From Gelatoporia subvermispora B (lineage: Eukaryota; Basidiomycota; Agaricomycetes; Polyporales; Gelatoporiaceae), in assembly GCA_000320605.2 (NCBI GenBank), contig KB445808.1:186001-250000 (forward strand): 64,000 nucleotides of DNA, in the 5' to 3' direction. Numbering within the stretch: the first letter of the stretch is position 1; each line of letters opens with the position of its first letter. The position numbers and the translations under genes are program-made. Below the pieces are notes generated by a model that worked only from the letters and a program-made list of their open reading frames with translations, was not told the origin of the DNA and did not search any database. Positions 37,357 to 49,854 of the stretch are shown in pieces.

Positions 37357-37854
37357 GGTGCACGGAAGAGCGACCAGGATGCCGCGTGTGCAGGCTGTTT
37401 GACTCGAGATGTATTCTTAAAGGCGAGCACCCTTCTAGCGTGAAAAGCTCTCGTATCAATGTCATGAATAACTTAGACGCGTGGGCTGCGCAAGCGATTA
37501 GCTGCGCGTTGCCTTCCCGACGACCCCTCGAACGACATCCTGTGCGGCGAATGAAGTCCGCCACCGTAAGGAAGCTCCGTGCATGGTGTACGTGAAAGAG
37601 AGAAATGCGCGTTCAACGCTCCTGATGCTGTGATTAATGCCGACTTCAAGAGCTGCTAACCTGGTCGTGTGTGTGCGAGCCTGTATCGAAATTTCGAGCA
37701 GCACTGACCATATTCCATGACCATGAAGGTGTCTACTCGCACGAGCAGGGTCGAAGGGAAGCTATCACTGGGTGTTTTGTCAGAAGGAGGAGCCGAGCAT
37801 AAGATTAGCTCAAATTGTGGGGCCCTTGAGATCCTCTGCCATCTGCCGCTTGAT
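37357..37854. other. Sedolisin upstream region
   Basis: Likely promoter of the minus-strand sedolisin gene. No other gene seen. Confidence 0.45.
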
Positions 37855-38130
37855 GATCAATCTGACTGGCTCAATGCTCACGTGGACAGTAGCGCTGACG
37901 CCTGCGCGTTTTTGTCTGATTGACTGTTAAGTGCAGGTCATGCTTAGCCATAAATAAGCTCGCAGAAATGATAAGTAGTCAGGCTCTCCATGAGTATCGC
38001 CCCCGTACATATGTCATCGCTCTGTGTGCTGGCATACGGCGACAGTACTTGGGACGCGGCGACACGCGAGATGCACCATTCCCACGCCACATTATATAAT
38101 GGTGGCCTAAAAAGGTATTCAACGCCTACG
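37855..38130 (+). repeat. Left flank of assembly gap, repeated on the right
   Basis: These 276 bases recur at 38916-39190 in the same orientation, differing by one T in a homopolymer (five T versus four near 37911). The copy ends exactly at the N run. Confidence 0.95.
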
Positions 38131-38915
38131 NNNNNNNNNNNNNNNNNNNNNNNNNNNNNNNNNNNNNNNNNNNNNNNNNNNNNNNNNNNNNNNNNNNNNN
38201 NNNNNNNNNNNNNNNNNNNNNNNNNNNNNNNNNNNNNNNNNNNNNNNNNNNNNNNNNNNNNNNNNNNNNNNNNNNNNNNNNNNNNNNNNNNNNNNNNNNN
38301 NNNNNNNNNNNNNNNNNNNNNNNNNNNNNNNNNNNNNNNNNNNNNNNNNNNNNNNNNNNNNNNNNNNNNNNNNNNNNNNNNNNNNNNNNNNNNNNNNNNN
38401 NNNNNNNNNNNNNNNNNNNNNNNNNNNNNNNNNNNNNNNNNNNNNNNNNNNNNNNNNNNNNNNNNNNNNNNNNNNNNNNNNNNNNNNNNNNNNNNNNNNN
38501 NNNNNNNNNNNNNNNNNNNNNNNNNNNNNNNNNNNNNNNNNNNNNNNNNNNNNNNNNNNNNNNNNNNNNNNNNNNNNNNNNNNNNNNNNNNNNNNNNNNN
38601 NNNNNNNNNNNNNNNNNNNNNNNNNNNNNNNNNNNNNNNNNNNNNNNNNNNNNNNNNNNNNNNNNNNNNNNNNNNNNNNNNNNNNNNNNNNNNNNNNNNN
38701 NNNNNNNNNNNNNNNNNNNNNNNNNNNNNNNNNNNNNNNNNNNNNNNNNNNNNNNNNNNNNNNNNNNNNNNNNNNNNNNNNNNNNNNNNNNNNNNNNNNN
38801 NNNNNNNNNNNNNNNNNNNNNNNNNNNNNNNNNNNNNNNNNNNNNNNNNNNNNNNNNNNNNNNNNNNNNNNNNNNNNNNNNNNNNNNNNNNNNNNNNNNN
38901 NNNNNNNNNNNNNNN
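38131..38915. other. Assembly gap (785 N)
   Basis: Unbroken run of N. The open frames spanning it are artefacts. The sequence resuming to its right repeats the sequence ending to its left. Confidence 0.99.
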
Positions 38916-39190
38916 GATCAATCTGACTGGCTCAATGCTCACGTGGACAGTAGCGCTGACGCCTGCGCGTTTTGTCTGATTGACTGTTAAGTGCAGGTCA
39001 TGCTTAGCCATAAATAAGCTCGCAGAAATGATAAGTAGTCAGGCTCTCCATGAGTATCGCCCCCGTACATATGTCATCGCTCTGTGTGCTGGCATACGGC
39101 GACAGTACTTGGGACGCGGCGACACGCGAGATGCACCATTCCCACGCCACATTATATAATGGTGGCCTAAAAAGGTATTCAACGCCTACG
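38916..39190 (+). repeat. Right flank of assembly gap, repeats the left
   Basis: 275 bases matching 37855-38130 with one deleted T. After 39190 the sequence continues as unique. Either a true tandem duplication interrupted by unresolved sequence or, more simply, overlapping contigs placed side by side. Confidence 0.95.
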
Positions 39191-39257
39191 CAACTCGCGG
39201 ATCAATGGCACGGCAAAAAGCTCGGATCTTCGCATTCTCCTAGCTTCAATAATTTGA

Positions 39258-39340
39258 TGCCCATTGGCTGGATTGAACAACCGACCTCACCATTGCGTTG
39301 GGCTCAGTGCTGGCGCGCTCTACCACTGAGCTAAACGGGC
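39258..39340 (-). tRNA. tRNA-like gene with intron, anticodon unclear
   Basis: An 83-nt cloverleaf fits. Acceptor GCCCGTT pairs with AATGGGC, D arm GCTC with GAGC, anticodon stem CGCCA with TGGTG, and T arm GGTTG-TTCAATC-CAGCC is standard. A-box (TAGCTCAGTGG) and B-box-like sequence are present. The anticodon loop holds 18 nt (GCACTGAGCCCAACGCAA), so an intron of about 11 nt is implied. Position 33 is C instead of the near-universal U and the formal anticodon would be ACT, which does not fit a tRNA without a long variable arm. Identity is therefore open; it may be a degenerate tRNA. Confidence 0.7.
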
Positions 39341-40133
39341 GTTGTAGAATTGTAAAAACGAAACGAAACGTCCCAGCACTCGAGAATTTCGAACTTGTCC
39401 TCGCAGCGCATCTCACGGATTGTCGAGCATGTTCGGTGATCACGGAACTATCATTAGCAATGAAAAACAATCGCCAGTATCGACGGGAGATCTGATCCAT
39501 GAAAAATGAAACAAGAGAAATATGGCACACGGTGAGGGACCCATGAACCCACGCTCGTCCACGCACTTTCATCTCGGTTTCAATCTATCGCAATCTTCTC
39601 AAATTCATTCATATCCGCTGTTTGCGCGTAATCAATGCGTATTCGATTTCTCAGAGATGAGCTACACTACTGTAATCAAGCTAACTGGTACACAATCAGA
39701 CTAGCGAAACACGGCACAGGGGTGGGGGAGAGGGGGTGGCGACCGAAGCGCGCGCGAGAAAGGTGAAAATACAGATCGGAGAACAAAGAACGAGCAGACG
39801 CAATAACAACAGACTTGTATACAAGAACGGAAATCCAGGGGAAGATGTGAACGGGGAGGGGGCATGTAGGGGGATCGCAGAAGAGAAAAAGAGGCTCACC
39901 CGCAGCTCGCCACCGCGGGTGGACGAGCCGACGTGCAACCTCGCGAGCGCAGCACGAACGTCAGTCCGACTTTCTCCCGATCCAAGTCTCCGAGAACCGA
40001 GTCGTCACGCAAACGACGGCGAACGGCATCATCGATGGCCATTACAGCATCCGCACAGGACAGCTGGGGCGCGGACACCACGAGGACAACACCCTGTGGC
40101 CCACCACGACGGTGGCCACCGAGCGGTCTTGTT
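39341..40133. other. No gene recognised
   Basis: Between the tRNA-like gene and the end of the cysteine-rich gene. No coding signal; probably the 3' region of that gene. Confidence 0.5.
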
Positions 40134-42696
40134 TTAACCCTTCGTGTCCACACCCACTCGACTTGATGTTTTGATTTCTGCTGCTGGTGCAAGCGTCGAG
40201 CGGGGCTGCGACGGGTCCGCGCGCAGACGTTTGGCGTCACCGTTCCCAGCTTGGCCACAGCGCCCACCCTCGGGGTCGTCCAGCTCCTCAGATGATCGCT
40301 TCCGGAGCCGTGTAGGCGCAGGACATAGCTCGACTGCCGCAGGCGAGTACTTCGGTGAGTAGTCGCTGTCTGTCCTCGCGCGTTTTGGCGGTGATGCCGT
40401 CCTTGGGAACTCAATTGCCTCTCCATCGGATGCCACAGCGTCGCTATACGCATCCGCGTCCAGCTCTTCTGACGACCTCTTTCGCGACGATTTTGTAGGC
40501 GTGGCCACCGGGACCTCAGGTACGTCCGCGACAGAGTCGGGTACGGAGGTATCATCCCCCCTCTCCGACTCCCCGCTCTCCTCTTCCTCCTCAACCGGGA
40601 GCGGGACAGGCGCCTCTTGGATTTTGATCTGCACTGGCGGCTGAGGTACCGCCACCTGCGGGGCTGGCCGTTGTGGCTGCACCTGCGACAGCAGGATGTT
40701 GCCGGCCGCGATGTTCGCCTTCAGGACCGCGCGCTCGCAGACCGAGCAGCGACACTGGTAGAGTGGCGCGCATGCCTCTCGCCATACCTGCGGCACATGT
40801 TGGTCAGATTAGGACATGCAGACTCAAAAGCGCCAGTCTCACCTGAGTAAAGGCGTCCAAGCCGTATTGAGGCATTTGCGAAAGCGCGACGGGGATGTAA
40901 GGTATTGGATGGATCAACTCCGGCGACTTCAAGACTGGCGAGACCGCTATCGACAGCGTGGGAGCAACACTCGTCGTGGGCGACACGACCGTCTCATCCT
41001 CCTTGGCCTCGCCGCTGGGCGGCGGCGACGGCGTCGTCTGGAGGGTCGTCGTCGACAAAACCGGACTCGTCGTATGCGAGCCCTCGCTCCTCGAGGATGA
41101 CGACGACTCGTCCTCATCCTTCTCCTTCCCCTTGCCCCTCTTACGCTCGCGCTGCCTCTTGCGCTCCAGTTCGCGCTCATTCGCCCGGCGCTCGAGCCAA
41201 TCTATCCCGTTGAACCACGTGCTCTCGTGGTGCAGCTCCCGGAGCACTTCCTCTGTCGTCATCCGCGATGCCCTGATCGTCGGGTCCGCGCCGTCCGCGC
41301 TGCACTCGATCGCGATCCGCCGCACAATATTGCGCATCGCCGGCAGGAGGATGTCGTGCATCTGCTTGATGTACGCGCGGTAGGTGTGCTCGCAGAGCTG
41401 ATACGTCGGCGGCGGCGGCGCGCCCACCGTTCTCGGCCGCGGGTGGTCGAGCTCCGCACCGTCGCCCTCCGTCTCGCCGTCGTCCACTGCGCCAGAATAC
41501 GTCGCGCCGCGGTTCCACGGGCACGGGTGCACCGAAGGGACGAGCGGCCGGGAGGTGTTCGCGAAGCCGTACCACTGGTCTGCGGGGCTGACCCAGTACC
41601 CGTCCAGGATCCTGTTGCGTGCCCAATCTTGAATGGCGAGCTCCTTCACGCCGCCCGCATCCTCCGTCATGCTCAGCACCTCGGGGTCTTCTTCATCTTC
41701 CTCTTCGCTCAGCTCTTCATCGGTGCCGTACCCTTCACCTGCCTCTGCACGCGAATACCGGCTCGACGCGAGTGCCTGCTGCAGCAACTCCGGCAACTTC
41801 GTTTGTGACCGGAGCCAGTGCTTCTCCCGCGCGGTGACGATCACGTCCGCGATCGTCCCCTCGCCGAGGTCAAGGAATGCATCCACGCCCTGCCTTGTCT
41901 CCCAATCCTTGCTTTGCCATTTGGGCCCGCCTAACGCCTCGCGGTCGACCGGGTTGTGCTGCACCCGCGTCCATAGCCATTCTTGCCGGCAGAGCCGACA
42001 TGTCGCTTCTACGCCCGGCCAGGTCTCCTCGTCTTCGTTCTCCGCGCAGCAAACAATGCCACCCTCGCCCTCGAGCTCTGCCTGTGGTGCCGCGCGCATA
42101 CATACACCACAGTATGTTGCTTTGCGGTGCTCCCGGCACGTCACGACGTTCCCGAGCCATGGCGTCGGGACGAGCCGCTTGCCGTGCGCGAGGCCCGTGC
42201 TCGAATACGGCGCGTTGATCCGGCATACGATGCACGAGCAGTTCGTGATGTTGCGGAAGTGCTGGTAAGGCGACAGCTTGACCATCTGCGCGTTCGTCGA
42301 TCCCGCGGTCGCGCTCGGCTTGATGAATGCTGTGTGCGCCATGAAGTCGTTCGGGTCAATTACGGCGCACGCCTGTTGCCAGAACAGGTGGTCTTCGACT
42401 GTAAGTAGCGGAGAGGGATGATCAGCGTCTGTATGAACGATCGCGAATGCAGGGGAGAACACAAGTAGAAAATGGGACGTAAACACAAGTGCACAAAGGG
42501 AAGAGCAGGATAAAAAAGCACCATCGGGGCAACCACATCATCCAAGAACAAGAGGCACGACCGCATGCTATGTTGCCTGCGTAGCAACACGGAACAAAAA
42601 CAACCGCTCCAGGCACTCCCACGCGCGCTCCCACGTCAGCGCTTCGCGGAGGATGTACCTGCCAACCACAGCGGAGGCAATCACCCAGCAGAGCAT
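40134..42696 (-). CDS. Conserved Cys-rich protein with acidic nuclear-like tail
   Basis: Minimal model: exons 42591-42696, 40843-42398 and 40134-40787, giving 771 residues; introns are 192 and 55 nt. The N-terminus is a hydrophobic helix (MLCWVIASAVVGRYILREAL). It is followed by Cys clusters likely to bind zinc: NCSCIVCRINAP, TCREHRKATYCGVCM, ATCRLCRQEW and, in the last exon, QCRCSVCERAV. The middle has acidic runs and a basic stretch (ERKRQRERKRGKGKEKDEDE). The tail has two similar modules (KSSRKRSSEELDADAYSDA; RLRKRSSEELDDPEGGRCGQ) resembling nuclear-localisation signals. Function is not known. The start is uncertain because coding-like sequence on the same strand continues at 44011-44570. 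Confidence 0.7.
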
Positions 42697-44010
42697 AGGC
42701 TGCTGTCAATGGGCCATGCTTAGGTCACCTGTTGCCTTCCTCCGCAAGAGCATAGGCCGCCAGCGCGCTGCCAGCGCCCTTCGTCCTCGGCCGCCCGCGA
42801 CGTCTGCGCCAATCGTGTGCAGCGCATGTAACAGCTGGGGTATTCCCAAGCCGGGTCAACCATATGTCATGCGTGCATCTGCATCCGGCAGTGTTCTCAC
42901 TACAAGCGGGTTGATCGCTGTAGCCGCGCTGGCTTCGCACAGAATTGGAGAAGCCGGCAACCGGACAGACGAGTCAATCCGAGGAGCATGATGAGAAGCG
43001 TCGTGGCGTGAGCCGGCAAACTGGCCGACGCGTCTGTGACGAGCTATGACGCCAGTATCAAGTGCGAAAGAAATCGTGGAACATATGATCGCAGACACGA
43101 CCAGCAGACCTGACGTGGAGTACCCACACGCTGGTGGACGATCCTCGAGTGGGATCCACAGCTGTATCGGCTCCACGCGACCCTTACCCTCGTCTCGTAC
43201 AACTCGGTGAGAGCAAACATAAGAGAGCTGCAAACCCGAGTATCCACCACGAGCGAGATGCACAAATCGAGAGGGACAAGTTACAACGAATCAGTAGACC
43301 ACAAATCAGTGGAGGATGCCATATCCAAGCACACGTGCATCCATTGCCAGGCGACCGGCGACGAGCGCCAGCCACACTCTGATTGTCTGCGTCCACAGTT
43401 GGACCACGAACACATTTATCGGGCGGGAAAGGCTGGAGACATCTGCAATGGATGACTGCTGGAATGAGGCGCCATGTCCAGAAGCCACACTTCATCAACA
43501 ATAGCGCCCGTCACAACAGACTACCCAAGGTCGTTGATGCCTTGCCGTGTCTATCCCGACCACACTGTACAGCCGGATAGCACGGACTGCATATAGTATC
43601 CATAAAAAGAGGTCCGCAGCGACTGTCAGCCAATACGGAGCCGCGAGAGCGGGCGCCTCACTTGGACGCCACACCCTGTCGATAGTGGTCGCCACAGTCG
43701 ACCTCTAGCAAATTGGACCCCGCAAATGGATCTCGAGTGCAAAAATCAAAAGAAATGCAACAGAAAATCTCAATGTGAGGAGAGATCTGGAGAAGTTAGG
43801 ACAATGCGAAGACCAACAGGCCGGTGCCACAGCGCCCACATGGACGAACTGACGACGCCTAGCCAGTGTCGATCTCGCCGAGCGCACTCTCAACGCTCGC
43901 GGAATGAAACAGGAACAATGAATGAAGAGCAAAGGGGTGATCGAGCGAGTCAAAGTGAAGGTGACGACGGTGAAATAGCCGGTGGCTGAATGAGACAAGA
44001 GCGCGACTTA
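42697..44010. other. No gene recognised; possible long intron or insertion
   Basis: About 1.3 kb between the cysteine-rich gene and coding-like sequence upstream on the same strand. Some minus frames are hydrophobic (APYWLTVAADLFLWILYAV near 43630), but none forms a gene. Confidence 0.35.
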
Positions 44011-44570
44011 CGAGCTGCGGCCCATGCGGGGCATATGTACATCAGTCTCTCGACCTCCTGTGCGTCGCGGACGGTTGTGTAGACGAGCCGTGACGGCCAC
44101 GCTTCGCGATACTCCCAGCCAGCAGGGCAGAAGTTGCTCATCGACGCGTCGAGGATGCAGTAGGTGGTGATGAGCCTGGTGTGGCTGCTTAGTTCCTGCG
44201 GACGATCACAGCCAGGAGCACGCGAACCTGATAATTTCGGGTGGTAACTGTTGCCATGATCTTGTATCCTTGCCTTTGAATATCGTCGTTGGCATCGAGC
44301 TCACTGTGGCGCGCGGCGAGGACAGTGCCATAGTGGACATGGTGGATGTTGTCACAGGTACAAGCAGGGGGTGACAGATCGCGACTCGGGGGTGTCACGG
44401 TCTACACCCCCGCGGCTCTGCCTCTGCGTTCCCACGCACGGACCACCCAATCGTGCACGTGCTCTGCTTGCAACGGACTTGGCCACATTTTCTCGAGTTC
44501 ATCCCCGTCTTTCACCAGCTGCTTGTTCGAGCGCGGAGGCTCGAGGAAATCATCTTCAGGCTCGATAGAT
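44011..44570 (-). pseudogene. Broken coding remnant, possibly 5' part of Cys-rich gene
   Basis: Minus-strand frames with strong coding character run from about 44570 (IEPEDDFLEPPRSNKQLVKD, then HVHDWVVRAWERRGRAAG). An in-frame TAG at about 44400 interrupts the frame, which then continues with PPSRDLSPPACTCDNIHHVH. A frame jump near 44225 leads to LITTYCILDASMSNFCPAGW and ends at a good GTAAGT donor at about 44010 (CPAWAAA). The stop plus the frame jump suggest a decayed exon or assembly errors. That it belongs to the 40134-42696 gene is inference from strand, proximity and style. Confidence 0.45.
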
Positions 44571-46076
44571 ATTTGCTACAGAGCGGATGCTCGTCTGACG
44601 ATCAATCCTCGACAACGTAACTGTTCCCCGGCTCGGATCGCTGTTCTTCCCGTCAGATCTCGCGCATTTGAACGCTCTATTGCGATCTCGGTCACGTCTC
44701 GAGCCGACGCGCTTCTGTATAATAGAGTTCTTGTAAATTGACAGAGTCCTCGGTCGATGCAGACATGCTCAGGTATGGTCATCTGAAAGCCTTGTCACTA
44801 TGAGAGCTGACGCAAAACTTCGCAATCCGCACCTGTTCTCTTACGGAACGGTGAACAAAAACGTGTAGTCAAATATCCGTCGAGACGATCCATCTGTCAC
44901 GTATGACCTCATCTGTTTGACGACACGAGAATGCATCCGGGCTTCTACATTCGAAGCGCTGTGATCCGTCTACATGAAAGTGGAAGGTGCCATGGCGTGT
45001 ACGGTTTGCACGTTACCCGGACAACTTCTACAGATCTGCATGCTGCGATCACATTTTATGGCAGGCTTTGATTTGCGTCGTGAGAGCATCTTCACTCCAA
45101 TCCACGGCTTATCTTGTGCACCGGCACACTACTCCAGTGTCGTACCACTCTTGGAATAGTTTACTGCTGTCCAATTACCCAATGGAACGGATGAATGGCG
45201 AGCTTCTCTGTATCCCACTGATCACGATGTCAGTAGTGGTCTACATACACGAACTACAGTCGACGTACCACTTTCCCCGACGTGTAGAATGGGTCCTTCG
45301 TGATAAAGTCCCTTACAGCCTCTATGTTCTCGGCCTCGAGAATGATGAGGGAGCCCGCCATTGTTTGCTTGGCATCCGGGGAGCCAACCGAGTCGTCAGA
45401 CAACAGAACGCCGCCGACCTCTACAGTAGCTCGTTTAGAAAGTTCACTTCAGTGTCTGTCGTTCAAGAGCACGCACTGAATACGCCGCTATTGATCAAAT
45501 CCGCATTGGCTGCTAGGTGCGCTTTTAATAAAGATTGACGATGCTGCAGAGTCTCCGGATCCTTCTTGTCCGGCGCGTAGACGACAAACTTGTACAAGGT
45601 CGGGGAGCTTGTCGAGGCCATACTCCCGCACGATGTTGGGGGTGACTCGATAGTTGATTTACGGCTTTCATGTTCTGCGCTATTTCTTATATGGTGAGAA
45701 TGATTTCAAAGTAGCGTGATGCACCTTTATCAGGCGCATCGGATCACATACGTGGGCGCCGTCGACTTACCCCGTGCTCTGGGTCGAGAAGCGTTCAATG
45801 CGGACAAACCAAGCAAAGTCTTTTGCTCCTGCTGCATCCCTCGGCCACTTTCGGTTGCACGGGACGTCCACGTGAGTAAGCTACGAGCGTACTACGCGCC
45901 CAACGGTAGCGGAAGACCGGCCACCCACGAGATCGCGCAACAGTTGTGTTTGCGCATCAGACGTAGTTTGCGGCCAACATACGTGCGAGATTATCGGAAG
46001 GTCACAAGCCGAATATGAATTGACTGGCTTGCACAGCATGCATGCGGCGCGTCACCGCGCATATCAGATCGACATT
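44571..46076. other. No gene recognised
   Basis: Several frames of 60-180 codons, the longest at 44987-45538 (plus), have no recognisable features and no supporting splice pattern. Confidence 0.4.
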
Positions 46077-48534
46077 CTAGGTTTCATTCGCATACGTTGC
46101 AGTATTTACATCGAACACGATAGGCTTCGCGATCTCTGCCGTGATCTCGGACTCGAAATTCCGTAATGTATCTGCGCGGGATTGGCAAAGAGCTCAAATT
46201 TGTGGTCAGGAAGTGGAGCACTTACAGACAACGCAGCTGCGATTCCTCATGAGCGAGAGACGGAATATTTCCCTGTGCTCCGGAGGGGCAAAGGACACGG
46301 ACTTGTACGACGCATCAAGCAGTGTCTTGCACAGCAGCCTCCCTGTTCGACTAGTCAATATCGAGACTTCGTCCGGCCGCTTCCTCAATACGGCAAGGAA
46401 TTGGCCGTCGGTCGAAAGGGTCATGGAAGTAATTTGCGATGTCTCAGTGGATCTGGTCTGAGAATGAGCACGCGGTCAACTTCTGGATGCTATGTATGTG
46501 AGGCTAACTTACTACAAGGCGGGAGGGCCGATTTCTCCTGTTTCTCCGCCCCTTCTCCTTGGTCGCGGACACCAAATCCACCTCCGATATGCTGATTTCC
46601 TTGGATCTGTTCCATGTGATGAGAAGAGAGCCATCATGACTCAGCAGAACAGGAGAATCTTCGCTCGTGTTCAATGCTCCCATGTCTATACTTCCGGATG
46701 TATCGTGTTGTGCATCGTACATGTGAATCGCTGAGCAGTCCAGACAAGCAATCGCAATAATACCAGCGTCATCGGCAACGGACGCCCAAGGGTGTTGGAC
46801 AGAAATACACTGGTTGCAGGAAGGGAATGTGCCCCTTAAATCCACTTATAACGTTAAGTTGTAAGTCTACGTCGAGGGAGGATAAACCTCACGCATTCTC
46901 ATATCGAACTCTGATTCGACGTCATATATTGTAACGAGCCCCTCTTTTGCATCATGAAGGACAAGGTGTCGTGCATTTGCTGACCACAGTACTTCCAGAA
47001 TCGGACTGCTGCCGTCCAATGTTACTACAACTTGTCTGGAAGACAGGTCCCAAACCTAAGCAAAAACAATGTTAGAACATATTTCGACTGCATCATATAG
47101 ACATACAGTAATACTCCCATGACCTCGGACTGGTAAAGAAACGAGAAGACGTCCATCTGGACTCGGAATTGCTTCGAGACTATTCGGAATGGTTCTGTAT
47201 GCAATATTAAACAAAGTAATGCTACTCAGTCACTTGGCAGTTCACTTACAACACAGCTTGTCCGCTCAATGTGTTGTAGACAACTATGGATCTATGAGGT
47301 GACGTAGAAGCCATCCAACAGTGTCTACCATCCGGAAAGAGCGCACATTTGGAGTGCATAATGCGAACACCCGGTTTTGATGTGATGCGAGCTGTGACTT
47401 TGAGCGAGCAGAGGAGAGTCCTTGCACCCAGGAACGTTTCAGAGTTTCTCTCATAGACAACATGAGACTTGACGCGGAGTCGTCGAAGTCGAGACATCGT
47501 CGATCCTGAGAACATACTAGGTTTCAGCAACGCTCACACATCCAGGTCAGGCCTCTCATACCTGACACATCAGAGTGGCCAAGGTGCTCTAGTTGAACTG
47601 CCATGCGCTTGATGAGGTATAAGAATGGCATTTCCCACGATATCAGCTCGCGCTTGTTATTGGTCAACTCGAAAATTGTGATGGTACCGACAGAAGGAGA
47701 CGCGCGCAGCCAAGCAAGGAGGGGTCTAATGTCTCGCTCAAGGAAGTCATGAGCGATTATACACCTCAGGTAAGGTCTTTTTCCCATCTGGAAGGAATCC
47801 AGGGATTCCATTGAACTTGCATCGCTACGCATCTCGTCGTCTTCAGATGAGTCCTCCGATGCGCTGTCTCTTTCTGATTCCAAATCAGAGTCCTGACGTA
47901 ATGCAAGTCGTGAGTGGTGAAATCTCAAAATCAGAAAATATCATTCCGGCTGACTTACATCTGTGTGGGCACTTTGATCCTCCTTACTCGCGTTGAGATG
48001 GTATTGTTTTGATCCAACGTAAGCACGGATGAATTCCACCCTTCTCATACGAAGGTCTCGTAGATCGGGCAGTCCCTCGATAACGCGGACAAAATGTGCA
48101 AATTGATGGAACCTGCACCGCGTCAGACTAAGGTGCGTCAATGCCCTGGCCTGGCCGATCGATCTATAAAAGACCGGGTGCGGTAAAGAGATGGACCAAT
48201 CCGCATCGACAATGTCGAGGAACGTTAAAATGGGAAGTTGGCGTGCAAAAATGACAGGGAAGTTATGGGTGTATGGTGCTCTTTTGTCTTCGGCGATGCG
48301 CAGGGTGATCGGATACGACAGATTGCTCTTGTGTCTATAGACTTCCGACAGCAGGAGCGTCACAAGCCTGTCGATCGCCGCACGATCAGCAGCATGGAAC
48401 ATGTGGCGAAAATGGTATTGACATCGAGGTAGCCATGCCTTGCTGACTAGAGAGCACTGACTTAGCGAATATGGGTCATACCAGAGGAAGTCAACGATGC
48501 GTTCTATGATCTCGACCGAAAACTCCTGCGCCAT
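46077..48534 (-). CDS. F-box protein, paralogue of the 30.8-kb gene
   Basis: Eight exons: 47959-48534, 47562-47892, 47250-47505, 47107-47194, 46893-47055, 46513-46844, 46226-46457 and 46077-46171, all phases consistent, 690 residues. The F-box reads FSVEIIERIVDFLWYDPYSL, then SQCSLVSKAWLPRCQYHF. A shared middle follows (RAPYTHNFPVIFARQLPILT; ALTHLSLTRCRFHQF), then a very acidic insert (DSDLESERDSASEDSSEDDE) not in the other copy. The C-terminal half has propeller-like strands (AIPSPDGRLLVSLPV, VLLSHDGSLLITW, MTLSTDGQFLAVL). Expected to act as a substrate adaptor in an SCF ubiquitin ligase; the target is unknown. The ATG at 48534 is the first ATG of the frame. Confidence 0.85.
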
Positions 48535-49854
48535 CTTCAAGGACTCGTGCTAGGCAAAGTGATAACTTGACTGGGGAGGGAGTCCGACTCTGCGACCCTA
48601 GCGCTAATCGGACACGAGGGTTCCGAGAAACGCGCTATCACGCTGTATCACATGATCTGTGATGGTGGTTCAAAAGTAGCTGCGAGCTGCGAGACTGCGA
48701 CGTCGGACGCGCCTGCATGCGCACCAGCCAAGGGCACGATTCTTTGGTGTTCCTTTGCAGTTAAATAGCCAATGTTGGGTCTGTCGAGGTCGACCCCAGC
48801 TCGACCAGAGTCAAGTCCAGCTCCTCGTCTTCTCGGGCTCTCCTTGTTTTTCATTGCAACTGCAGCCGTTCACCAGTGCACGTTACAGACCTGTGAGCGA
48901 TACCGCTAGATTCTGAGTGGGACCTTTATCCGAGGGCACGTGGGCCTCGATCGCCTAGACTTCTTTTAGAAGCGTTCTACGATGTTTCGCCTGCGTATAT
49001 TGGGGTATTGAGCTACTCGTGTTCGTCTTCCGCGTTGGTGTTGCGCCCGAAATTAGCTTGAAGGAGCGGGAAAGACAAGTGTGCGTCTTTGCATCTTTGT
49101 GCTGTACCGCGAGGTGTAGCCAAATTTTGTGGTGACAATGCAGTGAACTGCTACGAGCTAGGCCTCTCTCTTGACTTGTCTGATGCAATGCTCGAATGTA
49201 CTCCTGGACTTCCTATCAGTCTCCAGCCTCAGGTTATGGTCTGCACATCTATCTAATGGCGCCTCTCGACAAGAGATTTGGCGACTCGCGCACTGATGAC
49301 CCATTGACAGAAAGACCATCTTGCTGACCAGGTGATAGCAGAGCGGCCACAGGCTCGACTGCACTCCCCCATACTGAGTCTCTGACTTTACCACTGTTGC
49401 AAATCTGCCCCAATCCTCTCGAGCACCTCTGATTACCTTGATCAACTGTGACGTCGCTGAGGTGTCATCTAACAGCCCTCTAGATTTCTCCTTTGGTGAA
49501 CAGAACGACGTGTTTACGTACTAGAGAGGCCGCCTCGATATCTGGTGCTCGCGAGTGGCAACGTTTGTTGACGTATCACGCAATGTTCTGTCTGCAAGTG
49601 GAAACCTCTGTTGATGTATCACGCGGTATTCACTCGAGTGCACATGCTTGCACAAACCATTCTGACAATATAGACACCCGAAGTAGGTGAGTGCTCTTCC
49701 CACGTTTTTCAGAACAGCAAGAGCCGCACTGGAGAAGAATTATACAAGGCGGTCACATCCTGCGTTACATTCATAGGACCACGGCAATATCAGTTAAAGA
49801 AAGCCAGCGTCGAACAGCCGCATGTAGTCCATGCCTAAGGTCTCGAGATCCGCG
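48535..49854. other. No gene recognised; small duplication
   Basis: Intergenic. Around 49548-49625 a segment of about 45 bp is repeated twice in tandem (GTTGACGTATCACGC and TTGATGTATCACGC). Only short frames otherwise. Confidence 0.5.

Noticed and set aside
37944..39011. Long open frames across the N run on both strands
   Set aside because: They consist mostly of unknown residues from the assembly gap and have no meaning.
41227..42408. Several plus-strand frames of 100-210 codons within 41.2-42.4 kb
   Set aside because: GC-rich shadows of the minus-strand Cys-rich gene.
44987..45538. 183-codon plus frame
   Set aside because: Open but with no recognisable motif, hydrophobic core or splice context; left unannotated, though I cannot exclude a lineage-specific gene.
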